DNA of 64,000 bases from Fasciolopsis buskii (GCA_008360955.1 LUCM01003993.1:1-64000); one strand, 5' to 3'. Shown: positions 22,837 to 37,178, counted from the stretch's first letter. Numbers and translations are program-made. The notes: a model not told the origin generated them from the letters alone.

Positions 22837-24670
22837 TATGTATAGGGACGTATGTCTTGTAAATAAAGCTTAACAAGTTATTTGGGTGCCGGATTCTCCT
22901 TGCTGCCTTTAATTACATAGCTAAAGCTATCCTATTACATGTTGGTAATTCGTGCCCGTGTGTCACTGCGGTTGATCACGATCCGTCCTGCTATTTCGAG
23001 TAGCATTACGCGATGTGATGTGGCTAAAGAACCAGAACGAAAGGGTCCATTGTCTGAATTGGGCTATATGAGTTTGCTACGTATGGAGTCACTTTCATTA
23101 AAATAAGTTGAGATGGGTTAGACAAATTTTGTGACCGTTAGCAAATCATTCGAGGATTGCATTATTGCAGCGAGTAGAGCTACATATAACCTCAGCTGAA
23201 GTTAAGGTGATGGAGCCTCAGATAAAAATTCACACAGATATTCAACCTTTAGGGGATTGGCGTACTGTTTCCTGAGAATCCGAGTCAGTGTTTGGTTTTT
23301 CATCAAACCATCTAAACCTTTTTGCCTAATTTCACCATTAACCAACCACGAATGTGTTCTGCGGTCAAAAATGTTGCGCGAACAAAATGGATGCCCTATT
23401 TTCTACTAATTTCGGACTAATTTTCCTCCTATCCCTATTCTGTCATTCATTTCAACCAAGCAACCTTATTTTGCTACAGACGAAAAATCACATGTACCTG
23501 CTGTTTGAATTTATTTATGTGAAGTTCTCGTCACAGAGAACATGAGGTCGATAACACCGAAAATGGTGCAGAATAATACTTCCATTTGAAGACAATGAGA
23601 CCGATCACGTTGTCAGTCAACAAAGAAGACGTTTCTGGAGAATATGCTGGGTTAAGTCCCATGAATATTTCGTTTGATTTCTTCCCCAGGTCAATCGAGA
23701 TCCTCAAAATAAATGACAATGAACGGATTATTAGTTGTCGTCAGATCTCTTGTCCAACTTCGGATAATTCATACCCCCATTAATCAATTTCCCCAACAGG
23801 GAGCATGGATATGAGCATCACAATCAGGCATAGATACACATGTGATCAGGACCAAGAGTTACTGAAAATGAAGGATCATTTCAGTCGTGTTTAAATGCCA
23901 TTTTGGGTGTTCATGTGAGAAATCAACCACTTGAGACAGAACAAGGATTAGAATAGTTTGGATTACATTGTATTGTGAGCTAGCAAACCAAATAACCATC
24001 TGCGGGGTTTTGGTTAATTTACGCTTGACGTCATATTCGCACAGAAGAAACAGTGCACACAAACAAAAGTTCCCGACTGAAGTGAATAGATCTTCCCTAT
24101 CATCTAAAGTACAAGTTGATTAGTCCTTTTAAATTTTCTCCGAAAAAAAACTGATCACTAGTACCTTTGAATATAATTCTGACTACAAGTGATATTACTG
24201 ATTCGCATTTCAACTTCGCCTCGCCTCCTTGGTCATGATAACAATTTTAAGCATTGCCCAATAGTACCTGCGAAGCGCAGTAAGAAATTCATGATAAGAA
24301 GCCTGAATATTTCTATGCGGATATAACATTATCATCTTTTTGTTGGTAGACATTCAAAACCATTGATGCAAGAGGTTCGGACAAACAATTGCTCCGGAAA
24401 ATAGGCGCACTGTTCCAGCGTCACATGCCAGTATGTTGTTCACACAGCACAAAGAAACTGGCACATTCCAAAGGCCAATGTAGTTATGAGAGGTCTGCGT
24501 TACTAAGCCGTGAATATCAAATATCTTGTGTACTGATCTGTTTGCTCTCTGGGTTTGTCGAACAGATAGTGCTGGCTGAGATACAATTCCGTGTCATCCT
24601 ACTTCGTTGTTTTGTTGTTGGATATTTGGTTCCATTGTTCTCCGTTCGGCGCTAAACTAGCTCGGAATTA
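21590..24670. other. No definite gene; contains a TA microsatellite
   Basis: Nothing recognisable apart from the dinucleotide repeat near 22.8 kb. An open frame at 23586-23783 (+) has no motif. Confidence 0.3.
22804..22840. repeat. (TA)n microsatellite
   Basis: Uninterrupted run of TA dinucleotides, then a short degenerate continuation (catatatatgtata). Confidence 0.9.
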
Positions 24671-24673
24671 CCT

Positions 24674-27395
24674 TTGTTCAAAAACCGTATTGTTTCCCAA
24701 CATGGAATGCGATCACGCATTGTTGCATCTCAACGATTTTCCCATCGATCTAAAAGAGGCACTCGTGCTAGTTGGCAGGCAACTTTTAAATGCACCATTC
24801 CAGCCAAGACGTCTATTCCGACATGGTTAAGTACCAAAATTCACTCTCTGTTTACGAAAACGTCGGATCTGTCACTCATACTTCAGTCACCGATCCATAT
24901 TCACTCGTGTGTCATCTGCACACAAGAATCGTGGCTGAACCCGGATATCGTTGATTCACTAGTGTCAACAGACAGCTTCAGACTTCATCGACAGGACAGG
25001 GTTTCGGACAAGAAGACTGGAGGCGGTGTGGCAACATGCATAAGCTCCTTCTGGTCTAGCAAGTCCGACGTTGTTTATACGTACTCACTCAACGGAATTG
25101 ACTGTCTTGTGACACAGTGTCACCCCAGGTTTTCTCGTCATAACAACACTATCATAACGAATTTATACACTGCGCCTTTTAGCTCGCAGCAGAATATCTG
25201 TTCTAGTTTTTATTGTTCCTCTCCTTGAAGATGATCTGCATATTATCGTACATGATTTCAACCATGCATCTACCGCCCTACCATCGACTGTTTTACTTGA
25301 TTGACCTCTGCGTTTCTTTGACCAGAGGCGGCTCCATTTTAGTTAGTTATTACCAACCACCCTGACTTCTTTTACCTGAAACTGCGTGCTCAGATTCCAA
25401 GTAGTGGTCATTGTCTGCTTCTGTTGAAGCCCAGAATATACCCTAGGTCAGCCTTCCATTCCTTCAGGCGAACAAATCAAATCCTATTTCGCCTCCGTAA
25501 CTTGTCACACAACAACCCTGTTCTTCTTCAGAGATCTCTTTCACTGGCATCTACCTGGTTCCCTTGTGAACCCCTGTTCTATGACAATGTTAAATTTTTG
25601 ACAGAGACGGCCAACGCAATCTTTGATATCTGCTGTCCCTTAGGAACGCCTTTCGTATAAAATGATCGTATCTCCACCGAGAAATTGAAATCCCCAGGAA
25701 AACGCAAGGAGCACTTCTGCAAATCCCCTAATAGATCAAGCGTGCGGTATATTTCCAACCTAATAAAAGCGGAAATCCAACCCATCGACACTACATTCGT
25801 CAGCCAACTCTTGAGCGGTGACAGCAGTCGATTCCTATGGCAAGGCACTCGACTGTTGTGCGTTAAGAATAAGAAAAATGTGAAAACTTCTGCGGACGTC
25901 AACAGCATCAATCGAGCTCTCATTCATTCTTCCACTTACACCCCGGTCATGCTTGGACAGGGTGATGATGCAACAGTTACAAGTGTTTCTAGAGAAGAGG
26001 TGCTCGACCTTCTCTGTACCACTAAACTTACCACAGGGGTTGGTCATGACAGTCTATCTTCAACTCTTTTAAGGCATAGTGCTGTGGCTCTGACCCATGC
26101 ATTTACTGCCTCATTAACTGACCATTAATCTCGTCTTCCATCCATGACTGTCTGAGACCCGTCGCTATTATTCCCATCCCAAAATCTAACTGTTCTATCG
26201 ATTTAGCACAGAGCTTTCGCCCCATCGCCTTAATATCTTCTGGTCTTAAAATGACGAAACGTGCTATAATTAAGCGCCTGTGTTCTTCTATGTATCCTCC
26301 TGACCACTCTTTTCAGTTTGCTTATAAATCTAACAGACCAATTTTGGACGCTGTCGCCTCCCTCGTTCGCCACATTTGTTAGTCCTTAATCGCATCGATG
26401 AAATCTGTGTTTCAGCTTTCCGGACTATTCGTCGGCATTCTACCCTGTCCCGTGGTGTCTTCTACTTCACAGACTGGTTGTCCTAGACCTTTATTAGCAT
26501 GGCTATCTGATTACTTTACAAACCGAATCTAGTGCATACGAATGGATGGAAAAACTTCAAGACCGTTGATTAACAACTCAGGTGTGCTACAGGATGCTGT
26601 TCTTTCACCGTTTCTTTTCTCTACTTCCATCAGCGACTTACCAACTAGCTCACCCTGTCATCTGTTTGAGTGCGTTGCTGATGTTTCTCTCTCTCAAGCC
26701 CTTTCGAACAACGATCATTTTCAAAGTATTCCCAATAATCTATCTTCTGCTTACGATTTTTCTGCATGAGCTGATCTCAGTCTCAACAAATCTAAATGTT
26801 TACAATATCTGTTCTCTCTCCGTCGGTCGGCCTACCCATCCGAAACTTCTTCCATCAATTCAAAAACCCTTACCATGGTTGATTCTGTGGAATAGTTAGG
26901 GGGTACTACTACTACTACTACTACTGTGTAAAGAGTCTCCGACGGTTGTCATTTCAAATCTGGAAGCTTCGGCACTCCAAGGTAAAACAAAACACCACCT
27001 CCCGATTTGCATACCAGTGTGTTTTTCCAACCCTTCTTTACTGTTCTCCTGTTATTTTTCCAGGTCTACTTAAAAAAGACTAATATCCTTCTCCCGGGGG
27101 CTATCAATTATTAGCCGTGTCCTTCATAACACTAACCGAATTGTCTCTGAGTCTATGTGATCAACACTTATCAGCATGTGAGGAATTTGATCCCAAAGTT
27201 CTTTCTGATCTCACGCGTCCTCTACATAATGATCTTTCAAAGTATCACTCTTATATTTCTACACGTTCCTCTTTTCGTTCCATACCCTTCAGGATCGATA
27301 TCTACAGGAACTCCACTGTTCCATATTTAGCTCGAATTTTGACAAATCGTGACCGAGTTTCGGCCGAATTACTGCGCAACATATCATAATGTGCC
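24674..27395 (+). mobile_element. CR1-like non-LTR retrotransposon, degenerate
   Basis: The plus strand carries the main blocks of a LINE ORF2 in order. Endonuclease: CTQESWLNPDIVDSLVS (about 24915-24965), GGGVATCI (about 25020), IIVHDFNH where GDFNH is expected (about 25245), and ITNHPDFF followed by SSGHC (about 25345-25410). Reverse transcriptase: VSREEVLDLLCTTKLTTGVGHDSL (about 25985-26055), VAIIPIPKSN, SFRPIALIS (about 26165-26245), FQFAYKSNRPILDAVASL, GVLQDAVLSPFLF (26581-26619), and CVADVSLS in place of the YADD catalytic box (26671-26694). The C-terminal region ends NSTVPYLARIL (about 27310-27342). Stops and shifts make it inactive. A second 3' end of the same family lies at 40.1-40.7 kb. 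Confidence 0.75.
26904..26925. repeat. (TAC)n microsatellite inside the CR1-like element
   Basis: Seven tandem TAC/ACT units, in the stretch just after the LGG motif that follows the reverse-transcriptase palm. Confidence 0.9.
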
Positions 27396-27449
27396 ATGAT
27401 TATTCCTCGGTGAGTTTTTATGTTTTTCCCTAGGTGATCAGTGTGGTTT

Positions 27450-27660
27450 TTTATTTATGATGGGTTAATACACAATGTTGGAAGTAGTCCGATTGGTGGA
27501 ATACGTTTCGTCCAATCACCTTGGAGGGACGTCTGGATTTCACTACCGCTTTTTATCATTACGGTTCGCATTGATTGCCTGTCTACGCAGATTAGCGTGA
27601 AGCTGTGTCGGACTGCACCTCATGAGTTGCGCGTAAACTCATCACAGCAATTTCGTAATT
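27450..27660 (+). repeat. Interspersed repeat A, copy 1 (partial)
   Basis: Shares GGTGGAATACGTTTCGTCCA, GATTTCACTACCGCTTTTT and GATTGCCTGTCTACGCAG, then TTAGCGTGAAGCTGT, with three other loci. It begins about 50 bases after the 3' end of the CR1-like element. The second half of the repeat seen at the other loci is absent, replaced by the LINE end. Confidence 0.7.
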
Positions 27661-28514
27661 GTCAAACGCGTCCACGAATGCAGTAGCCGTTTCAGGGCAG
27701 TAAATCTGACTACAGTTACGAACCCGGATTTCAATAGATAATAAGTCTGTTACAGAGTAAATTTTGTTTAACGAGTTTCTACTCTGCTGAAAATTAACAT
27801 GCAACCTTCAGTCATTTCATGAATTAGGCATCAGTCTTTTGGATTCTACTCAATTTAGCCATTTTACCAACAGAACAGGGCTACGATGCAGTGCCTCCGG
27901 ATTCCGCTCGAGGATGAACATGAAAGACAGATTACAATCCTAAAAGATTCTAATATAGACTCTCAAATAAGCAGTGGGTGGCTCCCAGCTAATTTCGTGC
28001 TGCTGCGAAGTTTCTATCATTCCGCACCCGAATCCTCGTAAGGACCATGCAAATTATTCTGGGGTCTACCCCCGTTTGCACTACGTACTGCACCCCAACT
28101 AATGAGAGACTTAGTCATTCAACTGGGCAAATGTCGAGCGGACGCATCTGTCGACGCTTACCGGGGGCCTTCACGATGGAAACGATGCGGTGAGCACATG
28201 CAAACCCCGTCGCGGAATTCGGTTGCGTACCATGGTTTCATTTTCCGAATTATTCGCCAGGCAGTGGCAATATCTAGCCACTGAAACTTATGAAAGCATT
28301 GTGCAGCTGTTTAGTCTTCATTAGGAATCATCGGTAATGCCTATCCGTCTCGCTGGAAATGAAACACAAGCCCGAGACGAGCGACTGCGAGTCGAAAGCC
28401 TTAGCCATTATGTTATATGGGCTCGGTCTCAACGGTTCGTCGAACATCAATACTACATGATATCATAGTTTCAACTAAGGGACCGCAAAGTCGATGGTGG
28501 AACATTTCCATAAG

Positions 28515-28724
28515 TCAGATACTATTGGTCCCAACATGGAACCCCGCTGGAGTCTGACACTGGCGGGATACCACAGGAACACCGACTGTACAGATGTCAC
28601 AGAAAAAATCCATTGAAACACTGTAATGTATTGTCGAAAATTCAACATTTCGGTGATAGTCTTTATTAGTCAATTCAGCCAAATATCCCACGTGTATAAA
28701 GATTACACCCGCAACATATTTCTT
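28515..28724 (-). CDS. Candidate exon, unrecognised
   Basis: The 113-codon open stretch 28856-28515 contains an acceptor-like cctaagcag at 28725, after which the peptide reads KKYVAGVIFIHVGYLAELTN and continues to a stop at 28515. Length and composition are protein-like, but no motif, donor or partner exon is evident. May be chance. Confidence 0.2.
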   Translation of the reverse strand, partial: KKYVAGVIFIHVGYLAELTNKDYHRNVEFSTIHYSVSMDFFCDICTVGVPVVSRQCQTPAGFHVGTNSI

Positions 28725-28909
28725 CTGCTTAGGACTGAGGAATCCTACTCGAACGATCAGCAGGTTGCTTTGGATTGTACTGGCGGTGCAATAACTACTT
28801 TTTGCAAAATCCGCAATGCATTGTGCAGAGTAGACAGTTTTATTGAAAATGACCACTTAAACTTGAGACAATCACGTTTATTCATTCCCCACCCCCACCC
28901 CCGATAATA

Positions 28910-31900
28910 ACCCAGATAATACAGCCTGGTAACGTCGTGGAAGGCAGTCGGCTTCAAATCACCTCTGTTTAAGGTCTCCATAAGCGCCTACTTCCGCTCA
29001 TGGCGCGATCTTCCGGAAGAAGTCAGCGACTTGAGTAACACTGTCAGTGATAATGCTTGATGTTTACCTAATTTATTCAGAATCAGTAGATACACAATAT
29101 CTGACAGTAGCAACTGATGAGTTTTGATCGCTTCAAACCTTAAGAACTTCCGTCCCCGCATGTCGTTCACAAGCAGAAACAAGTAACTAACAGTCACTCT
29201 CACTTCATTTCCCTTTGGTGCGCAATGACTCCTAGGGATGAGTATCGATGCTTGTCATAGATTCATCTGTCCCTCACTATGTATCATCTTTTTACCAAAC
29301 TGCTGTGAGCTTAAAATAAAGTTAACTAAATATATCTTTAAGTAACTGCCTTGAATGAAAGCAGAAATTTGGTCCATACGATACCGCAATCAACAAAAAC
29401 GACACCGAGTTAGTAAACCCGAGGTACACACGGTGTTACTAGAAGACATTCAGTTATTCATCAAAAACAACCAGCATTTTGTTGTTGTTTCATTGGACGT
29501 AATATGTGAACTTTTACGCTGACACAGCACTAGAGGCTTAAAACTATCCGTCCCGCCTTCAAGAACAGTATTAGGTCTGGAACCTCGTAAACGGGCCTTC
29601 TCTGTTCTATTCTCTTATCCACACCACTCCAAATATGTTCGTTCTTCTGGACATTAGATGACTTGGGGTCCTTGGAAGAATCTTGGCTACATGTGGTCTG
29701 ACCACCAGGAGACTGATTGTTACAACGCTGTGGTGCCTTTTTGAGAGACGATCGGTAGTTTATGCCTCTTGAGAGAATGAGCAATGCAGAGACTAATTGT
29801 CACACTGGTTTTTACCCTGGCCTAACAGGCCTGTCTAGACGACAGGGCTCTTTTTACACTCACTTGCCAGGCCAGGAGTGGTCGGCGGGTCCTAATTACG
29901 TACGAATCGTGCGTGCGGCAAGGGAAAAGCGAGCTAAGTCACTTACCGCCTCATTGAGGTCTCAATACAAACCGATGTACCGAATAAGCTTACGTGTGTG
30001 GTCTGTCCTCCGATTCACCTGGCTAGCGTACACGAGGCCGAAAATGACGGCACTCAATTAGGAAGCATCGGAAACGTTTTTTACTGTTTCCTTTGCGCGT
30101 ACTGGTGTTTGATACACACCCTAATGGCCACGTGCATTGAATCGAGAGGGCTACAGGTGACTGATGCGGCGGTCTTGCATGGTCCGAGACTGGGCAGTGG
30201 ACCGGGGCAGACCAACATCAGATAATATTGGCATTGTAACTCGGATGCTTGATCGGGTGACTTCTCGAACCTCGACTGGGCTGATAAATACATGCCACTA
30301 CGATTACTTTTTATGCACCTTTGCAATGATTACGCTACACTGCATGCTGTTTGACATAAAAGCAGCACAAAGAATGGTAGGAGATTGTTGTTCGTAGATT
30401 AGTTGGCTGTCCTGATAGGGGAACTTGTGGCTTAGATTGCAAACGCCTTCTTACAGGCTAAGATGAGACTGAAACACAATCTGCCAGTTCTACTTGTAAC
30501 GCGACTAGACGAGGACACTATGCATGTTGGGATTGTTTTAAATGTTCGGTTGGTCGGTTATTTTCAGATCCCTACAGAAGCAAATACTTTTCATCTAAGA
30601 CACCGGCATGCATAACTGTGATTCCAGACCAGTCAAAGTTACGTAAGTAATCCGAAATCCCGTGAACTAACCTACTCCGAAAGAAACAGAAACGCCAGAT
30701 CAGTTTAGAGAAAATCAGTGTTACATTCATCCCGTGCACTTAGTCTCTTACTTTTGTTTTCCTCTTTTCGTTAGCGGTTTTTCTTAAAGCTGGGAGGTTT
30801 ACCTGATGCAAAATAATTCTGAATTCCGGAGCACTCAGACAATGTTTTGAGGGCCATGCCAAGTTAACGAAAACACCGATTACTTTTGTCCTAGGTACGC
30901 GCACTTGGTTGGAGAGTATCAAAAAAGTAAACACTAGCAGAAGGATTTTCAAGTGGTGCATGCCCTAAACCAACACACACTAATGCATCCGGGGTTGTGC
31001 ATAAGTATCAAAAATGTTTTACTTGGCACTTTCTTCTTGAAACTGTTTTCACTCCGTCTAAGTTGAACCAGACAAGTTTGACTAGTTTCATCCAGATAGA
31101 CCCTTTTTATCTGAATCTGATGTATCCCAAAAATTCCACAATTTCTGCATTATTGATCAGTCCGTTTAAGGAGGCTTGTTCTGTGCAAACATGTATAGTG
31201 GGCCAAACCAATTATGAAGGTTGACGGAATAAGAGCCCCATACGGATATGTGATCGTTTAGGATTGCTATACAAACTACCCACTACAACGTACCAGAAAT
31301 AGTAACGTAGCAAGAACACGAATATCGCCAAAGGTACTGCAGATCAACTATACGAAGAAAAATTTGGACGAAAATGATTCGATTTTTTCGATTCTGACCT
31401 TAAACTTCGTGAAGTTGTATAAGGGAATATCTATACTACTAGCTAACTATCTATCACAGCTCAATTGTTACCGTAACAAAATTAATGGTCTGAGGCTACT
31501 GGGTAACAAAAAATGCACATATTTTTGGCGGAGCCCGCGTGACTACAGGGTAATTTTGTATTTTTCGGTGCAGAGAATCAAAGTCAAGTGGTAAATGACG
31601 ATTTCAGGATACCCGGTTGGCTTACCCGCTTAGAGCACATGTAATTGATAGAGCATGTATTGATTGTCAAAGGACATTCGACAAAAGACCTCGAGAATGG
31701 TAAGTGTTGAGAACCGAATGATGCTTGTGCTTGTGTGATTTGGACTACGTGGGATACATCTAAACCTGATTTTTACGGGCCAGTGTAAACGGATAATATC
31801 ACTTCCTGTTCGTTATGAGTGTTGCTTGGTTCCTAGTAGTAAAGTCATTTACGATTGCATCGTAATCTAAACCTCCGCGTCGTTTTGATCGTGGCTATTA

Positions 31901-34900
31901 GTGACAGTTAAGGTAGCCTATACGACAGTGTAAAATTCGGAAGTATTCAGAAAAGTATAGTACAACCAAACTGTTTACTAGTAGTAAACACTAGTCTTGA
32001 AGCCATGTTAAACACTGATGAACCTGTACAGACGGGTATTCAAATCGTGGCTTTTACGTCAGATTGGTGATTAAAGAAGTAAGACAGCATTCGGAACAAC
32101 TCATTAAGCAGCGGACACGTTTTCAGTGAATCTTTTATGCTCTCTTACAATTTGCATAGCCTTAGTGGATACTTGAATTCTTTGGCCAATGGCTGGGTGG
32201 AATATCAGTCCTTGGCCTAATCCCGTAGATAATGAAGTTGCAAATAAAACTTCGTAAGAATGTCAACTGGCCTAATAAATCCAGTTAGATAGTGGGAAGA
32301 TTAAAAAGCGTTACACTTTCATTTTTGTGTTTGTTCATGCATTATTGTCAATCATTCTGTGCCTTTGAAAAAATCCGCGGTCGTCTGTTATTTATTGATC
32401 GTGTTAGGGTACATTAAGAGTATAGCTTTAAATGTAAAGGCATAGATGCATTCTGGAACCCACCGTTTCGATCAATTTCAGAAACCATTGCCTCACAAAG
32501 CAGAATATTTCGATGAAAATCTGGTACGTCAGAAATCGTTCATCGATCCATTTAATCGGCCTGTTTCCACATTTCTCATTTTGTTGTTGATAGCAGTAAA
32601 CGAATCACATTGTTTACCCGTCATTTTGACCCAAACTATTTTCCTTTAGATTGAGGCTGTCGGGAAGTGAACCCTGCATACATACGCGGTCCCAATGATT
32701 CAAATGAGATTCTTGGGCCAACCCAGTAACACCAAATACAGGCGTGGGAATGACTGGACAGCAGAGCACGAAGTACGCCTACCCAAGACGTGTCAATAAT
32801 CCCGAAACCGGCCTTGTGCCTCCGGCGAAATTCTGACCATTCATCCTTATGAGAAGCACTACTCACAGGACAAACTTCCGGTTTATTCACCACGGCCAAC
32901 GATCGTAGAATTACTAAACACACAAAGATGGTTTGCTTAGAATTCGCGATGTTGTGTTAGGTGAAATAATTGGTATTGTTCTTTCCCACAAAGCGTGTAA
33001 GCACCTTTAATTCTATATTGAGAAGACGCTTAGTTCGGTTTTAAAGGTTGTCTATACAGAACATCCTAAAATTTCGGATAAGTGCTTCAGCTACTAAAAG
33101 GATGATTACAGAATGATAATCCGATAGGGAAAATGCAAGTAATTTTGCAGCAAATGAAGTGACGTTGATATTACATTTTGAACTTGAAAAATATTTCGCT
33201 TTCTAGGAAATAAAGCGTGATTCTACAGAGACCGTACTTCGAAAAGTTTGTGACAGTGAATTTTCTACCCTAGCTAGCCATTTGGAAACAAATCTCTTAT
33301 TCGGAAGGAAATAAGCAAATTTGGTATGCCTTCCTACATTAACAAGAATTCTTAATCTGCACTAGTTTAATTCATCCGTCAAAAAAGAATTACCTGTATG
33401 AATCTTACGGGTAGCAAGGGCTCCTGCTAAAACATCTGAACCAGTTTACCTAATCGGGTTTAGTGACGAAAGTAATGAAAGTGCAAATCACGTGATATAA
33501 TCCGGCACAATATCGCGCTAGGCTGCCTAGACCACCTGCCAATAAGAACCGTGGCAACAGGCGATCGTGAAGTTCAAACATGTCTCAAGTGTCGTTGAAC
33601 GGAATCTATTTCACTAATCAGGATTCCTCCAATTTTGCATGAAAAACGCACAAGTTGTAAATCAATCCCGAAAGAGTTTTCCAGCTTGTGTGAGTTTCTC
33701 ATTGTCTCCATTTTGGTAGTTTGGATCGGAGTCATGTAGTCAGTACCAATTGGCTATCCGCATCCGTGCGTTATTGTTAGTGATTTCAACTACAAATACT
33801 ACAAGTCAGATGAACGCGCACACAGAAAGACTCGCGCGGTGTCAATAATCTTATCGGCAGTCCCAATAGTCCCAGAGTGACGCTGTGTGGGCCATAAGAA
33901 GCCCTTCGTGGAGAAGCAGTTTTCGGGGTGGACGGGGCCAATCGGATAGAGTGAAAATAGCCCTCAAAGGAACGAAGTTAGTAACCATTACGACATTCAA
34001 AAAGGGGAACTAGTAAGCAGATGGACGGACGATCAATAACATTTTCTCCCCCACGCCACCCCCAAAGTGTTTCCCGCCTAGTGTAGTCTGCTCGTCTTTA
34101 GCCGTGTAGTCTGGGTTGGAATCATTCCGGTGTGACGGTAGTTGGTATTTACTCGTGAAAACCACTCCCCGGGGTCAGAAATCAACACAGCTGTGGTGAC
34201 ATTACTCTGATTGCACCGATCGATAATCTGAGCGAAAACACCGCATGAGAAAATCGATGAATGTTGATGGACTAAAAATTCTTCGGCGGAAGAATCGATG
34301 AGTGAATGCTGATCATGAAAGACCAATATATATTTGATTTTGGATAATAAACGAACTTTTTGTCTGTTCCACTTGGTTTTTCTCACTAGAGTTAGTGGGA
34401 ACGGGAGATAGCAGCCGCGAGAGAGAATTGATTGTGGATATGCGGTCGAAGTAGTGCAAACGTCTCCTTTTTTCCGTCACAGAACATCAGTACGTACTGG
34501 CAGCCCTTATGTGTGCATTATTTTTATCGGTCGAACTCCGTGTTATTATTTCAGGTGCCGTCATTACAGTTCCACCGTATCATTATGAAACAGATCGGTT
34601 TGTTCCGTCAACGTAACTGAAGTCGCATCTACGTCCAGACTGAGTCACTTTGTACGGATCGAAATTTGTTGACCGTGTTCCCCTGCTTTTTGACTAATCC
34701 TGCTCCAAGACGATGGGTGGAGATAGGATGTCGTTGCGAAAGTCCCACAGGTATCGGGCAAAAAGTGTTGTTATAAACCATCAAGTTGGCGTTATTTTTT
34801 AACACAAAACGGCTGTTCATGGTTCGGTTTATCGGCCCGATGTGTTCTGACCAGCCCATAGTCTCACAAATGAGGACCCTGGTAGCCTAGTTGGTTAGAA

Positions 34901-35330
34901 ATTACATCGAAATTCATGGGGCACATTTGTTGGCTGGATATTGCATCTTTAACTCATATTCATATTCCTTACTCATTGTATCACTCCAATGACTGGTGTA
35001 TTACAGAAAGGGTCATCCAAAGTGATTTGTGACATCTATTTGACCGAGTGAAAACAGCATGAATTCCAAACGAAATGGTCACCTTGACTCGTCCCACTCA
35101 GACAGTTAGGGACTTCTTTTGCGGCTGTTCCACCATCCGAGCGTATTCTAATTTTTGGGCTGCGTTCAAAATTTTAAATCAAAATGGCCCACATTATAAG
35201 GCCTGATAAGAGCTGTTACGAAAAATCCATTCAGGGCTAAGAGCACTTTCCCTATTTCAGGAGTATAGAAAAAAGCACCTCAGCTTACTAGTGATCACAT
35301 ATCGTCCATAGTGGACGAGTATATATATTT
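28910..35330. other. No definite gene
   Basis: Long stretch without a recognisable element. Local GC-richer patches (29.75-30.3, 32.65-32.9 and 33.8-34.1 kb) may be old repeats but gave no readable protein. 31063-31219 (+) looks like an open exon with a weak donor. A tRNA A-box-like TAGCCTAGTTGGTTAGAA occurs at 34889. Confidence 0.3.
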
Positions 35331-35626
35331 GACAGAAAATGACATGATCGCCATCGTTCACGGTTCCTTCAACGTCTCCAGTCAGCTGGTTGTCGGATCT
35401 TTGGACCCACGACGCGAAACACCCAGTTTCGTTTTACTTGTTCTCATTCCACGATGCCACACCATTTGCTGACCTCCTTTTGGCTTCGACTCAGTGGGAG
35501 GAAGGCAAAATAGGACACGGTATGGCGGCCGAGTGTCTGTCCCACGTAACACGTGACCCAACAAACGAAATCGGCTTTGCTTCATGCGCAGAACCGGCAC
35601 CCCCGTACCAGAGTCCTAGGGATTAG
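35300..35626 (-). pseudogene. C-terminal tail of an RTE/CR1-like LINE ORF2
   Basis: Minus-strand reading gives LLGHVLRGTDTRPPYRVLFCL, then KPKGGQQMVWHRGM, then after a frame change a stretch read as ADWRR and NRERWRSCHFL. This is the well-known end of many invertebrate LINE proteins: RLRWLGHVLR, the GGQ.M.W block, GP.DP..WLETL and NR..WR.CC. No reverse-transcriptase domain is visible upstream on this strand, so this is a 5'-truncated insertion, the usual fate of LINE copies. Confidence 0.65.
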
Positions 35627-36800
35627 ACCACTCACGCACTCACTCCATCCAATCCTATCGATACTAGGTGCATACTGAATCGCACTAGTTCACCACTCTT
35701 GCAATAAGGATTTCCTCCAGATGGGAGTCAGTTCCATTCTTGAGCAATGTACGAAAGCATTCAATTTAGCTGAAACGTCACTTGTGTCGCTCTGTTTCCG
35801 TGACGGCATTACATGAAACTCTTGCCAAAAGATCAGACATTTGAAACAGCTTTGATCGCCACTGTCATATGTCGAAACTATTTGCCATAAGGATACTGCT
35901 AGGGAAAATGAAATACCTGGGATATGATGACAAACTTTATGCAAGAGTAGACTCCGCCATGAAGTTTGCTGGCGCAATTGCGGGAAAGCCGATTATTTGA
36001 TCTTTCTCAAGGATAGCCGCCGTGGTTTGAATTTCTACAAAGAATGAATAGTCGATACGAAACTATTCAGAATTATGGATGGATTTCTTCTAGTAGTCAA
36101 CCAAGACTACCCACTTTTCATTATCAGAAAGTTGTTCCGATGTGCTCGCTTTATTCAGTTACCTTTCTTTGGCTGTTTGAAGGATGAAAGTATGTCAACT
36201 AAATTGTAGTTTACGTGCTGAATGAAGTTGATTTAAACACCAAATTTTTTTCATTTTCTATGCACGTCTGGCCCAGGCAGCACGGTTGTGGCCTTAATAT
36301 GACTTGCCTATCAGGTCATTCAAAATTCCAGGTCATCAGACTCCTAACACTCGTAATGAACCCACTGATGTGATGGTATTCAAGCCCAGTCGGTCGGTTC
36401 TTAATCCGGTCTCACCCCAGCCAGTCCACATGGTTTGGCAAATCAATCGAAATATTCAGGCCTGAGAGATAGCTTTGAATATGAACTTTCATGCACTTCA
36501 CGTTCATTCAATGTTCACTGGCACACACCATGTTCCCTTTCACTATTTCAATATATTGTATGTCGTAGACGCAGAACGAAAGTTCATTGTTTTACCTCCT
36601 GTGACCGGCAGTCTTGTTTTACAATCTAATTTAGCGCAATGCTACTACCACCTTAGATAAACAACAGCTCATTCAAACGTGCTTACGTGAAATGCCGGAT
36701 ACAGATGATGACAACCATTTAGTGAATGGTTGGGAGTTGGTGAGTGAATAAGTTCGCTTGATGACTGAAGTTCTGCTGTACATTCATCGTTCTCTTCTCC

Positions 36801-37064
36801 TCAAATTTTGAAACAGGTAACCTTCTGATGTTTCTTGGATTGAGTTGTTTCGTACTTCTTTCTGGCCGCATTCAGTAGATAAGTTCTTTTGGCTTTAGAA
36901 AACCAAAATTTGACGATGAATGTTCTTAAAGGTGTAACTAATGAGGGGATATACACTACACGGTGATTTTCCGTCTCTTTTGTGGACACTGAACCAAATC
37001 TGTCAACTTGTACACTTGTACACAAATCGGAATCAGCCGAGTTAGACCAAAAGATGGTTTGCAT
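36801..37064 (-). pseudogene. Possible LINE ORF1-like fragment
   Basis: Open 87-codon stretch ending VTPLRTFIVKFWFSKAKRTYLL, then NAARKKYETTQSKKHQKVTCF. The pattern (a PLR..IV.F segment, a lysine-rich turn, then LLN.ARK) recalls ORF1 proteins of CR1/L1-type LINEs that carry RPL.V.F...K..LL..AR. A host exon is equally possible. No neighbouring ORF2 is seen. Confidence 0.22.
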
Positions 37065-37178
37065 TTGTGCCTTTCGCCGTCTTGGGAGATTGCGAGACTG
37101 GATACGGATAAGCAGGCAATCACCGGGTATTTCGTTATGTAAAACGAACCTACTGGTACGTGTGGTAGATTTTTGTTC

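Noticed and set aside
24389..24655. 88-codon plus-strand open frame just upstream of the CR1-like element
   Set aside because: No ORF1-like motif, no continuity with the LINE ORF2; treated as chance.
31975..32000. Short palindrome around TGTTTACTAGTAGTAAACA
   Set aside because: Too short and AT-rich to separate from chance in 64 kb.
34885..34960. tRNA gene (A box TAGCCTAGTTGGTTAGAA)
   Set aside because: No B box or acceptor stem follows; probably the head of a degraded SINE.
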